In this document: positions 16,729 to 24,591 of the stretch, one piece after another
Position numbering within the stretch: the stretch's first letter is position 1
Layout of the letters: every line of letters begins with the position of its first letter
Source of the DNA: Ruminococcus flavefaciens MA2007
GTDB taxonomy: Bacteria > Bacillota > Clostridia > Oscillospirales > Ruminococcaceae
Direction: 5' to 3'
Length of the DNA: 64,000 bases
Assembly (NCBI RefSeq): GCF_000621845.1
Contig: NZ_JHXF01000013.1
Coordinates: 49,830 to 113,829 of the forward strand
The notes under the pieces: model-generated
What the model saw: the letters and a program-made list of their open reading frames with translations, nothing else
The model's database searches: none
Told to the model about the DNA's origin: nothing
Translations under genes and position numbers: made by a program

Positions 16729-16980
16729 CTATTTTTTTACAGCTGCAATGTGATTCTGCATGTCGTATATAACAGGGAATTCAAATATATCTGCCAGCTG
16801 CAGTAATGTTCCTGTTCTATCGTTGAGTTCATACAAAAGCCGTATAGCTTTAATAGAATCTCCGCCACAGCGGAAGAAGTTATCAGCAAGAGTCAGGTCA
16901 TCTCTGCCGAGAATATCGCAATATACTGCCAGAATTTCGGGGCATGTGACATCCTGTGATCGTTCTTCATCATTTAAACT
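16729..16980 (-). pseudogene. Peptidyl-carrier domain fragment (NRPS remnant)
   Basis: About 75 residues match the thiolation domain of non-ribosomal peptide synthetases: PEILAVYCDILGRDDLTLAD, NFFRCGGDSIKAIRLL (Ser of the phosphopantetheine site intact) and IFEFPVIYDMQNHI. The open frame extends upstream to 17091, but that part shows no domain and there is no start codon with a ribosome site near the domain. It is most likely the last domain left from a deleted synthetase; a free-standing carrier protein starting from a non-ATG codon cannot be excluded. It lies upstream of the DtxR/methyltransferase operon, in the same direction. Confidence 0.65.
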
Positions 16981-17142
16981 AATTTTATGTATTATAGTAC
17001 ATAATACTACAATTATATATCGAGTATTATTTGTTGTAAGTACAGGAAAGAGATGTTGTCTGCATACCACCTCAGATACAGCAAAAATCATTTATAACGT
17101 AAACAGTGCTCCTTCGAGCATTAACAATCCAAGCAAAGCAAA

Positions 17143-17172
17143 AACCGCTTAGAAGGCTATTCTAAGCGGTTT
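17143..17172 (-). terminator. Terminator following the tRNA remnant
   Basis: Perfect 12-bp arms (AACCGCTTAGAA and its complement) are followed on the minus strand by TTTTTG. Its core CCGCTTAG is shared with the terminator after the intact tRNA-Thr at 24075-24107. Confidence 0.75.
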
Positions 17173-17177
17173 TCTTG

Positions 17178-17211
17178 TGGAGCTGGAAACGTGACTTGAA
17201 CACGCGACCTG
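17178..17211 (-). pseudogene. tRNA 3' end remnant (tRNA-Thr type)
   Basis: The minus strand reads the end of the variable loop, a T-arm (GCGTG, loop TTCAAGT, CACGT), a 3' acceptor strand and CCA. No D-arm or anticodon arm precedes it: sequence leading into the DUF6076-like frame is there instead. The AGCTCCA end matches the tRNA-Thr at 24109. It marks one edge of the island. Confidence 0.65.
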
Positions 17212-17221
17212 TATCGAGCAG

Positions 17222-17830
17222 ATGACGAACGAATTCGCAACTTTTATCGAAGATATTATTCGAGTCAAGAATATTTTTATGCCGTTCGCGGACGAGCTCT
17301 GTGACCACAATAGCTATCCGACAACTCAGAAAGTTATTGACACTTTCCAGCGATACACAGGTGTTGTTTCAAGTGGAAGTATGTGCATGGGACACACGAT
17401 AATTGATACGAAAAAAGGTCCCATACTCTGTGAGACCTATCGTTTCACATCGCTGGGAGCCTTTCTGTATTTTGAATTGTTCAAGTGTATCGAGGAGAAA
17501 TTCATGCCTGTCCGTTGCAAGAACTGTGGTCGCTGGTTCATTATGAAGAATACCACGTTCTCTCACTTCTGCAAACGTCTTATCAGCAGCAATCCTCCTA
17601 AGACCTGTCGCGATCACGCTATGAGCCACAACTTCAAGGAAAAACTCAAGAGCGATCCTATCTGGGAGATCTATAACCGTGGCTACAAACAGCACTACGC
17701 TCGCTTCATGAAAGGTAAAATGACAAAGGCTGAGTTTTCTGAGTGGGGAGAGTACGCTATACAGCTAAGGCAGCAGGCTGCTGACGGTGAGTTGGAGATT
17801 GAGGAGTATCAGAAGCTGATTAGAATATAG
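17222..17830 (+). CDS. DUF6076-like zinc-ribbon protein, probably truncated
   Basis: The 202-residue frame has a CKNCGRWF...HFC...KTCRDH cluster (residues about 98-137), able to bind zinc, followed by a helical tail with YARFMKGKMTKAEFSEW. This resembles the C-terminal part of DUF6076 proteins of Clostridia. The frame opens directly at the tRNA remnant, with no ribosome site before its ATG, so the N-terminal part of the family has probably been lost. Function is unknown. The following 123 bases to the TIR gene hold no gene. Confidence 0.55.
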   Translation: MTNEFATFIEDIIRVKNIFMPFADELCDHNSYPTTQKVIDTFQRYTGVVSSGSMCMGHTIIDTKKGPILCETYRFTSLGAFLYFELFKCIEEKFMPVRCKNCGRWFIMKNTTFSHFCKRLISSNPPKTCRDHAMSHNFKEKLKSDPIWEIYNRGYKQHYARFMKGKMTKAEFSEWGEYAIQLRQQAADGELEIEEYQKLIRI

Positions 17831-17953
17831 TTCATACAATGTTTTTCAAATCTCCCATTGAGACGGAAATGGTGCGATAGGTATAACCCGTACGACTTGT
17901 GAAAACAATGCGCTCTTGATTCCTGTTCATTAAAAGGCAGATTATAGCGGTTA

Positions 17954-18349
17954 TTAATTCCCTTTTATAGCACTGACAATTGAGGCCGAATTCCATTTTA
18001 CTATTTTATTAGCGTTGCTTTTTACAACTGTGGAAGTACGTTCTGAGCCCCAAGGTTCAATAGCTATTATTCGCTTTCCCATTTCCTGCGCCAACTCAAT
18101 TTCTATATTAATCCACTTACTATAAGTAGAATAAACACCTGCGAGAATAAGGACATATGAAGCGTGTTGCATTTGATTTCTTATTGCAGCTCGTAATTCA
18201 CGTTCATTATTTGCGTTATGGATAGGATCATCTTTCGGAACTGAATAATCCCTATATGAAAAATTAGGCGCATCATCTAATAAGGATATTAATTTTTCAT
18301 AAGCATCACTATATGACCATGAATGGCTAATAAAAATATTATAAATCAT
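17954..18349 (-). CDS. ThsB-like TIR-domain protein (DUF1863/PF08937 type)
   Basis: The 131-residue protein is almost entirely one TIR-like domain: NIFISHSWSYSDAYEKL at the start, RDYSVPKDDPI (typical of the ThsB subgroup), SYVLILAGVYSTYSKWINIEIELA with candidate catalytic Glu83 or Glu85, then GKRIIAIEPWG and a final KIVKWNSASIVSAI. ThsB proteins sense phage and make a cyclic ADP-ribose-type signal from NAD. No ThsA (SIR2-SLOG) gene is adjacent; instead a second TIR gene ends two bases upstream and a membrane protein precedes that. It is the last gene of the operon. Confidence 0.88.
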   Translation of the reverse strand: MIYNIFISHSWSYSDAYEKLISLLDDAPNFSYRDYSVPKDDPIHNANNERELRAAIRNQMQHASYVLILAGVYSTYSKWINIEIELAQEMGKRIIAIEPWGSERTSTVVKSNANKIVKWNSASIVSAIKGN

Positions 18350-18351
18350 AA

Positions 18352-18825
18352 TTATCTCCTCATTTCTTCTTTTAACTTTGCATAGAATCGTTCAGTTTCG
18401 TACCTTTGACGATTTTCAACTGAATATTGCTCAAAATACACTCTTGATTCTTCTGAGACTTTATTTCGTGTTCTAACATATAAAGCAATATCATTAAGTG
18501 ATCTCAATCTTGGCCAGTAGGTAAGGTAATCCGGTAAAGCAACCATATGACTTAAAAAAGTTGCCGTAGGCATATCAACTTGAGCAGACATCCCAATTTC
18601 AAATGGAACCCACCAAGAAGACTTTGTTTTTTCGGACATTACAACAATGAGATCGCTACAGGCATTGAGATTTTTCCTAATATGATCTGTTAATTGCTTT
18701 CCGCCGACTTTAATATCATTATCAAGTACATCCAAATATGCTGACACATCATATTTTTCAAATTCTTTCTTTAATAGAAGCGCCTGTGCGCTATCTGCGT
18801 CTTTATGAGAAATAAAAACTTTCAT
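18352..18825 (-). CDS. TIR-domain protein
   Basis: In this 157-residue protein, MKVFISHKDADSAQALLLKK begins a TIR fold, with SDLIVVMSEKTKSSWWVPFEIG in the middle. Glu76 follows the Trp pair as the catalytic Glu of NAD-cleaving TIR domains does. A helical C-terminal extension (VYFEQYSVENRQRYETERFY) follows. It differs clearly from the neighbouring ThsB-like TIR, so the two are not simple duplicates; one may sense or regulate and the other may make the signal. It lies 10 bases after the membrane protein gene. Confidence 0.85.
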   Translation of the reverse strand: MKVFISHKDADSAQALLLKKEFEKYDVSAYLDVLDNDIKVGGKQLTDHIRKNLNACSDLIVVMSEKTKSSWWVPFEIGMSAQVDMPTATFLSHMVALPDYLTYWPRLRSLNDIALYVRTRNKVSEESRVYFEQYSVENRQRYETERFYAKLKEEMRR

Positions 18826-18835
18826 TTTGACCTCC

Positions 18836-19324
18836 TCATATTTTGTCTATGATAAACTTAACCACGGGAATAAGAAATGAAACAGAAAATAGGATAATAA
18901 ATAGCCATGGTATAGCTTTTTCTATTGAGGTGAGCTTAGGATATTTATATTCATTTTCCAATTTGTCCCACTCATATGTATATGGTCGCAACGGAAGCTT
19001 CCTTTCAATTTCATTCACAATACCATATTTAACGGTACTCAGTATTGTATAGCTCTTGATTGTTTTAATCCACAAAACACAAATAACAATACCTACGACA
19101 GCAAGAATTATGCTCTTTAAATCAAGCGAAAATGAAATAACTGCCAAGAGAGCCGCATTAATCGTAATGTAGATATTATTAGAATTACTGCGTTTTTCGG
19201 TGTTGTTATTCGCCATATCCACACATGTTTTCCATTGTTCAAGAACAGCACACTCAAAATCGCCGTTATATTTTTCTTTTTTGACTGATTTAAGTTTCAA
19301 TGCCTTTACTGCCTCACTTTCCAT
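18836..19324 (-). CDS. Two- to four-TM membrane protein (RipA-like), possible TIR effector
   Basis: The 162-residue protein has a polar N-terminal third (MESEAVKALKLKSVKKEKY), then hydrophobic segments near residues 55-95 and 135-160, with a loop containing LPLRPYTYEWDKLENEYKYP. This layout resembles the RipA-family small membrane proteins that often occur next to TIR or nucleotide-signal genes; that is recalled, not searched. The start at 19324 gives a natural N-terminus; a longer frame to 19420 runs through the small gene upstream in another phase. It could be a membrane-damaging effector gated by a TIR product. Confidence 0.65.
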   Translation of the reverse strand: MESEAVKALKLKSVKKEKYNGDFECAVLEQWKTCVDMANNNTEKRSNSNNIYITINAALLAVISFSLDLKSIILAVVGIVICVLWIKTIKSYTILSTVKYGIVNEIERKLPLRPYTYEWDKLENEYKYPKLTSIEKAIPWLFIILFSVSFLIPVVKFIIDKI

Positions 19325-19466
19325 GCTTAGTCTTATCGACGAGTACGAATGTAGTCGCACCCTTGGGCGTTGGAGGAACGGTTTTGCCCTTAATAAGCGT
19401 AATCTCCGCCTTGCAGCCAACGGGTTTATACTGACCCGAAACAGGGGTTTTTGTCTTTGTAGCCAT
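19314..19466 (-). CDS. Small YjzC-like protein
   Basis: A 50-residue ORF begins MATKTKTPVSGQYKPVG and contains ITLIKGKTVPPTPKGATTFVLVDKTKH. The pattern of PVSGQY, then LxKGxxxPPTPK, then VLVDKT matches small YjzC-type proteins of Firmicutes, whose role is unknown. AAGGAG lies 10 bases before the ATG. It is the first gene of the TIR operon, overlapping the membrane protein gene by 11 bases in another frame. Confidence 0.65.
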   Translation of the reverse strand: MATKTKTPVSGQYKPVGCKAEITLIKGKTVPPTPKGATTFVLVDKTKHGK

Positions 19467-19539
19467 TAAGACCACTCTCCTTAAAATATATTTAAAGAGA
19501 TCACACGCTTAAATTTTACTTTCTGTCGACAAAAAACTA

Positions 19540-19568
19540 TTGCATTCTGTGAGAAAATGTGGTATAAT
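19540..19568 (+). promoter_or_regulatory. Plus-strand promoter in the defence island
   Basis: TTGCAT, a 17-base spacer and TATAAT point away from the TIR operon toward a short non-coding stretch that ends in an intrinsic terminator. Confidence 0.6.
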
Positions 19569-19574
19569 TACAGA

Positions 19575-19659
19575 TGTTCAGACTGACATTAGTACCTCAT
19601 TTCGTATGTGATATGCTTTTGTCAACTTAAGAGATGCCCCTCACACGGGCATCTTTTTT
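19575..19659 (+). ncRNA. Candidate small RNA, about 85 nt
   Basis: The stretch is defined by the promoter at 19540-19568 and a GC-rich hairpin (AGATGCCC/GGGCATCT) followed by TTTTTT at 19653-19659. It contains no ORF. The hairpin lies next to the 3' end of the AAA ATPase gene, but its T-run is on the plus strand only. No RNA family is recognised. Confidence 0.45.
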
Positions 19660-19671
19660 CATGTGACCGCT

Positions 19672-20976
19672 TTATTGCGTATTGTCAATGATGCTTGGCA
19701 TTGCCCCAAAAGCGCCTTCAATCATTTTCTGGCCTAATCTGTCATGACTTCTTATTCCAGTGAAATCACTAATGTGTTTCATTGTGCTTTCACCGAATTC
19801 GTTCTTGTCCATTAGCCATACTTCATCTCGCTGAACAGCATCATTTATCAACAATAAGTTATGCGTTGTACAGATCAATTGGGCGTTATATGGATTAGTT
19901 TCCGGATTATAAAACAGCTCTATCATTTTTTTCACTACAGTAGGATGAAGTCCATTTTCAATCTCATCAACTATAAGAATATTACCCGTACTAAGAGCAT
20001 CAAAAATAGTTGGCAATATATTTAGTAGTTTTATAGTTCCATTAGACTCTATTTGTAAAAACGGAAGAACGCTTCTCTCTACTGCCTTATGATTATCATA
20101 GATATTATGTGTTGATTTAACATCCACTCTAACGCTTTTCAACACTACTGCTCGATTTTCAAAGTCCTCTGAATCAAGTGCTCGTTTTTCAACTTTTTCT
20201 TCGTTAAATTCAACTTGAATATCTTCAAGAGTGGGGTCGGCACTTTTTAAAATTTTAAGATATTTCTCTTTTTGTTCATCAGAAAATGATTCTTCACTTA
20301 GATTTGAAAGTCCTCTCAAAGCTGCCATATTAACAACCTGAATATTTGTGATAGTTGATACTATTATGGTTGCCAGTTCATTATTTAAAAACGAAGCCAT
20401 AGAGAGGCATAGCGCATTGTCTTTAACAACATGAACATTATTCTCAAAAGATTTTAGCTCTGACTTTAGCGTTATACTTTCATACTTTGGAGATGTACGC
20501 TCCAATATGATTTCTGTGCGCCGCTTCTTTTTCGTAAGCTTCTCTGAAATAACATCATGGTTTTCTGCTATTGAAAAAGAATAGGTATATAGCACATCTT
20601 TGATAAGGATTTGTACTAAATATGATGTGGCTCGGCCCTTGCCGGATACATCAAACTTAAAATGATTCCTCTGAACAGCTAACTCATCCTTGAGTGGAAG
20701 CATATCGAGAAGTTGAAGATTGTTTGAAGCTCTTATCGGCGACAGCATGATAGCCCTCTGTATCTGCAAAATAATTTTGCAGAAATTAGACTTACCAGAG
20801 CCGTTTGCACCATAAATATATGCGATTTTGTTAAAACGCTGATTGTCACCAGCAATAAAAGTATGATTATTAATAACCTGCCCCTTAGGAACTGACGTCT
20901 CCATATCAAAAGTTATTGTACTGTTAAATGGTCCGAAATTGGTTGCAGATATTGACTTAAGAATGGCATTTTTCAT
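19672..20976 (-). CDS. AAA family ATPase (RloA/AbiL-like, COG1106)
   Basis: The 434-residue protein is a SMC/OLD-like ATPase. Walker A YGANGSGKSN lies near residues 52-61, the central region is a long coil-rich insert, and the C-terminus has ILIVDEIENGLHPTVVKKMIELF (Walker B and D-loop) and QLICTTHNLLLI. Such proteins act in RloA/RloB or AbiL-type phage defence, normally with a nuclease partner. No RloB-like gene is adjacent here, so it may act alone or with another island gene. The ATG at 20976 is chosen over one at 20991 because GGAGGT lies 8 bases before it and the latter coincides with the predicted start of transcription. Confidence 0.85.
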   Translation of the reverse strand: MKNAILKSISATNFGPFNSTITFDMETSVPKGQVINNHTFIAGDNQRFNKIAYIYGANGSGKSNFCKIILQIQRAIMLSPIRASNNLQLLDMLPLKDELAVQRNHFKFDVSGKGRATSYLVQILIKDVLYTYSFSIAENHDVISEKLTKKKRRTEIILERTSPKYESITLKSELKSFENNVHVVKDNALCLSMASFLNNELATIIVSTITNIQVVNMAALRGLSNLSEESFSDEQKEKYLKILKSADPTLEDIQVEFNEEKVEKRALDSEDFENRAVVLKSVRVDVKSTHNIYDNHKAVERSVLPFLQIESNGTIKLLNILPTIFDALSTGNILIVDEIENGLHPTVVKKMIELFYNPETNPYNAQLICTTHNLLLINDAVQRDEVWLMDKNEFGESTMKHISDFTGIRSHDRLGQKMIEGAFGAMPSIIDNTQ

Positions 20977-20998
20977 AGCGGCCACCTCCACGCATTAT

Positions 20999-21027
20999 AT
21001 TATACACTATCTACATCGCTTTGTCAA
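20999..21027 (-). promoter_or_regulatory. Promoter of the AAA ATPase gene
   Basis: Consensus TTGACA (21027-21022) and TATAAT (21004-20999) with a 17-base spacer. The predicted leader before the ATG at 20976 is only about 16 bases. Confidence 0.8.
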
Positions 21028-21278
21028 GAGTTAATGTCGATTTTTGCGTTTTTTTGCATTTTTTCGCTTTAATACAAGAGAAACTTCACGCATTGTCGCG
21101 GTATTGTACAGAAAATGTGCAACAATGTAGTAGTTCGCAGTTTATTCGACTTACCGTATAAAACCTGCGGTAACAAGTGCCTTAATCTCTAAAATAAGTA
21201 AAACCTTTGATCATTATAACAAAAGCAGCTTATTTCATTAAAAATAGGCTGCTTTTTCAAATTTTACTTTACATAGGC

Positions 21279-21368
21279 TTATAAGTAACCCTTCCAATTA
21301 TCTGGAAATCCCATAAGTCTTATATCAACATGAGGATACTTCTCAAGATACTGAGCGAGTGCTACGTT
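21279..21368 (-). pseudogene. C-terminal fragment of an Abi_2-type protein
   Basis: The last 29 codons of a gene remain: the product contains LAQYLEKYPHVDIRLMGFP and ends DNWKGYL, the usual ending of Abi_2 (AbiD/F-like) abortive-infection proteins. The frame loses homology at about 21365, exactly where the helicase remnant begins on the other strand. A hairpin with a T-run (21224-21258) follows. Confidence 0.6.
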
Positions 21369-22505
21369 TTCGACTTTGCTCTTGATCGTGCTCTCCGTCA
21401 GATATTCGACTACTCCTGCCGTCTGAATGTTGACGAGTCCAATCCCGAAAAGAAGGTAGCTGAGTTCATCAGCTTCCTGCCTGTTCTGGCTTATGACGGC
21501 TCAACTATGAAAGCTATCAATGCGCAGGACGTGCTTGATATTGCAATGGCAGGAACATCTGCTACACTTCTCGCAAAGCGTTGGGAGTCGGCGTTACTTG
21601 TAAATGTTGATAATGATACGCTGCAAAGACTTATTAATAATAAAGACGCCCTCGACGCACTTATGCGTATCGAGGGATTCAGAAGCCTTAATCAAGATAT
21701 CGAAACCATTATCAATAAGTCCGAGGCTGTTAAGAAAGCTAAAAAGGAAGGCACGGACAAGCTTACTCCCAAGGAGAAAAAAGAGCTTACCGAAGAGGAA
21801 AAAGAGTACAAGTCACTCCGTAAGCAGATACAGGAGAAACTTATCAAATTCGCCACTCGTGTGCCTGTATTTATGTACCTCACCGACTACCGTGAGCGTT
21901 CACTAAAAGATGTTATCACTCAGCTTGAGCCTGGACTTTTCAAGAAGTTCACAGGTCTTGATGTTAAGGACTTTGAGCTGCTGTGCTCAATAGGCGTATT
22001 CAATGCGAGCCTTATGAACGATGCTATATTCAAGTTCAAGCGTTATGAGGACGCAAGCCTTGTTTACACGGGTATCGACAAGCACGAAAGCGATGAAATC
22101 GGCGGCTGGGATACTGTTATCCGCCGTGAGGAATACGAGAAACTGTTTTATAATCAGCAGGCTACTATGGATACTCCTGAGAGCGATGAGTCTCCAACAG
22201 ACACTATTGCCGCTGCTGTTACAAAAGCTGCTCCCAAACAGGAACTTGTTACTGCACAGTATGGCATACCTACTCCTGATAATAAGCCAAAGAAGCCTTC
22301 TTCTCCTGCGAAACCTAAAGCCGAATCCTTTGACGTTTCAAAAGTCAAAGTCGGCGTAAAGGTGTCACATAAAATGTTCGGCGTCGGCACTGTTGTCAAA
22401 AAGTATAAGTCTAATAAGTATGTTATAGTTCACTTCAAGGAAGGCGAGAAGCAGTTCTTGCTGCCTGATGCGTTTACCAAGGGATTTCTTGTTTTTATAC
22501 AATAA
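21330..22505 (+). pseudogene. C-terminal remnant of a large DEAD/DEAH helicase
   Basis: The 391-codon frame is missing its helicase motor. From about 21364 (YVFDFALDRALRQIFDYS) onward it matches the C-terminal part of the roughly 1000-residue DEAD/DEAH helicase (restriction-type) proteins of Clostridia, including MAGTSATLLAKRWESALLV and LIKFATRVPVFMYLTDYRE. A Pro/Ala-rich linker leads to a final small domain, GVKVSHKMFGVGTVVKKYKS, like the UvrD-type C-terminal tail. The first 11 codons overlap the Abi_2 fragment and are not native. There is no start codon with a ribosome site, so it is probably not expressed. Confidence 0.75.
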
Positions 22506-22523
22506 AAATGATACAGTCAGATT

Positions 22524-22553
22524 AACGGCAGGAAGAAATCTTCCTGCCGTTTT
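22524..22553. terminator. Hairpin between convergent genes
   Basis: The arms AACGGCAGGAAG and CTTCCTGCCGTT flank a short AAAT loop and are followed by TTTT on the plus strand. It terminates the helicase remnant and may also serve the AbiH-like gene. Confidence 0.75.
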
Positions 22554-22588
22554 GAGTTTATAAAAACTGCCTTGGCTGTTTATAACAT

Positions 22589-24007
22589 TCATTTGCTTAA
22601 ATAGTTAAGATATAATACGCATAACGCTTGTGGCGACAGTGATGATACTTCTAATGTTTTTCCGAAACTAATGAACTGTTTGAACTGTTCTTCTTTAGTT
22701 GCAGGAGTAACATGATACTTTTCTTTACTGATTTCATATTTCATCATTTCAAATATAATTCTTCTCGTGGTTGTCGGAATTGAATTTATTTGTTTCAATA
22801 GATCATCAAAAGAGATTTTCGATTGCGGACAAAATGCATTTACAAGCTCATATTGTTGGCTTGATAAAGTGATTTTTTTTACATCTGGTTGAGAAATATG
22901 TAAATCAACCCACAATTGTTTTACATCACGTATCTCAACTGGTTTTGTGATCTTAAGTTTTGATTTGAAGTCAGCCTCACTTTCGTTGCCAAAACGATAA
23001 AAAATAACATTTTCCACATTGCTTTTGTTTATGCACTTGAAAATATGGCTATCATTGTTTGGTGCTAATCCTATAATAGTCAATTTGCCTGTCATGTTTT
23101 CAAAAACATCAAAGTAATAATTGTCGCCCCAATATAAATCTTTCTCTATGCCTATAGTTAGCATTTCGCGTTGATCAGGTTGTAGTGTACGCATCAAATC
23201 ATCTATGTTTAATTTTCCACTATTAATCTCTTTTTTTACATTTTCAAACCATTTAAAATCTTGAGTGCAAGTTGTCGCAAATGAGTACTTCATATCTCCG
23301 CTAAAATCAAGAATACCATTGCAATTACACTGTTTTAATGTTGAAAGATACTTGTTTGCAGTTTTATTCTTGTGACGAAAATAACCAAGAGCGTTTTTAT
23401 GATTTTCGGAATGGTATATGGTCTTATAATCCCCATGTAAATGCAGTACTTTTCTATTAAGGCTTTTCTCTAAAGAGTTGTCATAGTTTAAAGAAAAAAT
23501 GTTATCAAAATTTAAGAAATAACATTTTGCCGCCTTAGGAATGCTTAGTGTCTGTATTTTACCTTCACAGTATATCGCATCAAGGAGCATTTGGCAATAC
23601 CCCTGTTTTGCTGCTTTGTAATATGGTAACAACTCATTATTATCAAGCAAATATATTTGAAACATCAAAATAATATCTTCCATTCCTAATTGCTCTATAC
23701 TTGTTATATCATCTGAATAGGTATTGCGAAAATCCATAATTGCTGATTTTAATAATTCTGCAATTTTTTTATCAGAAGATTTATCAGGCACAGTATCATA
23801 TTTTTTATTCTGAACATCTCTTGCTATTGATGGCATATTACAAAACAGCTCAACAATTTCATCACCACTTATTATTCCATTAAATAGGCTATCATACTTA
23901 CCCATTTTGGCTTTGGCAAGCATCCGCGCTATTATCCACTTATTTAAATAATCAAAACCGCCAAGTTGAATGTCAAGCCCATTTCCCACTAACAAATTAT
24001 TCTGCAT
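22589..24007 (-). CDS. AbiH-like abortive infection protein
   Basis: The 472-residue protein begins NNLLVGNGLDIQLGG, the nucleotide-binding-type N-terminus of the AbiH family (PF14253), and has the family's central motif FDNIFSLNYDNSLE...VLHLHGDY, related to SIR2-like folds. A later LTIIGLAPNNDSHIFKCIN also fits the family. AbiH stops phage growth by an unknown mechanism. Codon use is AT-rich compared with the housekeeping genes. It is a single gene, starting 68 bases from the tRNA-Thr terminator and 102 bases from the tRNA itself. Confidence 0.8.
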   Translation of the reverse strand: MQNNLLVGNGLDIQLGGFDYLNKWIIARMLAKAKMGKYDSLFNGIISGDEIVELFCNMPSIARDVQNKKYDTVPDKSSDKKIAELLKSAIMDFRNTYSDDITSIEQLGMEDIILMFQIYLLDNNELLPYYKAAKQGYCQMLLDAIYCEGKIQTLSIPKAAKCYFLNFDNIFSLNYDNSLEKSLNRKVLHLHGDYKTIYHSENHKNALGYFRHKNKTANKYLSTLKQCNCNGILDFSGDMKYSFATTCTQDFKWFENVKKEINSGKLNIDDLMRTLQPDQREMLTIGIEKDLYWGDNYYFDVFENMTGKLTIIGLAPNNDSHIFKCINKSNVENVIFYRFGNESEADFKSKLKITKPVEIRDVKQLWVDLHISQPDVKKITLSSQQYELVNAFCPQSKISFDDLLKQINSIPTTTRRIIFEMMKYEISKEKYHVTPATKEEQFKQFISFGKTLEVSSLSPQALCVLYLNYLSK

Positions 24008-24074
24008 TTTAACCCCTCCATCTCATATTACGATAATTTTATTATTCTATAAAATACTGAATAAAACAATAACA

Positions 24075-24107
24075 AAAAGCCGCTCAGGCGAATTCCTAAG
24101 CGGTTCT
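24075..24107 (-). terminator. Terminator of the tRNA-Thr gene
   Basis: Minus-strand stem CCGCTTAGG/CCTGAGCGG is followed by CTTTTTG, just after the tRNA CCA end. Confidence 0.8.
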
Positions 24108-24108
24108 T

Positions 24109-24184
24109 TGGAGCTAGTGATCGGATTTGAACCGACGGCCTATTGATTACGAATCAATTGCGCTACCAGCTGCGCCACACTAGC
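24109..24184 (-). tRNA. tRNA-Thr (anticodon CGT)
   Basis: The 76-base cloverleaf has acceptor GCTAGTG/CACTAGC, D-arm GCGC/GCGC, anticodon stem ATTGA/TCAAT with loop TTCGTAA (anticodon CGT, reading ACG), T-stem TCGG/CCGA with loop TTCAAAT, discriminator T and encoded CCA. It marks the right edge of the defence island. Confidence 0.95.
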
Positions 24185-24237
24185 ATATCTATTATATTTT
24201 GTAAGGTCTGCACGGCTGTCTCTTTAAAATCACTCTG

Positions 24238-24286
24238 CGACCTGCGCATTACGAATGCGCTGCACTACCAGCTGTGCTACACAAGC
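24238..24286 (-). pseudogene. Truncated tRNA-Thr(CGT)-like copy
   Basis: The acceptor 5' strand GCTTGTG, a D-arm (GCAC/GTGC) and the anticodon arm GCGCA-TTCGTAA-TGCGC are well preserved, but after AGGTCGC the T-arm and 3' acceptor are missing. It lies 53 bases upstream of the intact tRNA in the same transcript. Confidence 0.65.
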
Positions 24287-24409
24287 GACTATTAAATTTT
24301 AGAGGTAGACCTGAATATTGTCGGTCAGAAATAAGTCGCACTGCTTCGCTTTCGCTCTCATTGCTCCATATTTCTTCCCTTCGCAAACTCCCTTCATCTG
24401 CCACTGGCA

Positions 24410-24460
24410 GCGGTCGTCTGCTCAGCAAATTCGCTGCACTGCCAGCTGTGCTGCACAAGC
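24410..24460 (-). pseudogene. Degenerate tRNA-Thr-like copy
   Basis: It shares GCTTGTG and the D-arm CAGCACAGCTGGCAGTGCAG with the copy at 24286, but its anticodon arm is broken. It is the most decayed of three tandem copies. The 120 bases between it and the second copy hold no gene. Confidence 0.5.
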
Positions 24461-24495
24461 AAATATCCAGCCAATCATACATTCACAACATTAAT

Positions 24496-24524
24496 ATTAT
24501 ACACTAAAGCCTGTTAAAAGTCAA
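24496..24524 (-). promoter_or_regulatory. Promoter of the tRNA-Thr cluster
   Basis: TTGACT, a 17-base spacer and TATAAT on the minus strand, directly upstream of the tRNA-like copies. Confidence 0.75.
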
Positions 24525-24555
24525 GTACTTCCCTCTTATTTATAACAGGCATAAA

Positions 24556-24581
24556 AAAGGACTTCCTATCGGAAGTCCTTT
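24556..24581 (-). terminator. Terminator of the sugar-binding protein gene
   Basis: AAAGGACTTCC/GGAAGTCCTTT hairpin 10 bases after the stop codon; T-rich on the minus strand. Confidence 0.8.
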
Positions 24582-24591
24582 CGTATAATGC

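Noticed and set aside
24249..24482. 77-codon frames on both strands near the tRNA copies
   Set aside because: The repeated LCSTAGSAA peptide simply reflects the duplicated tRNA D-arm.
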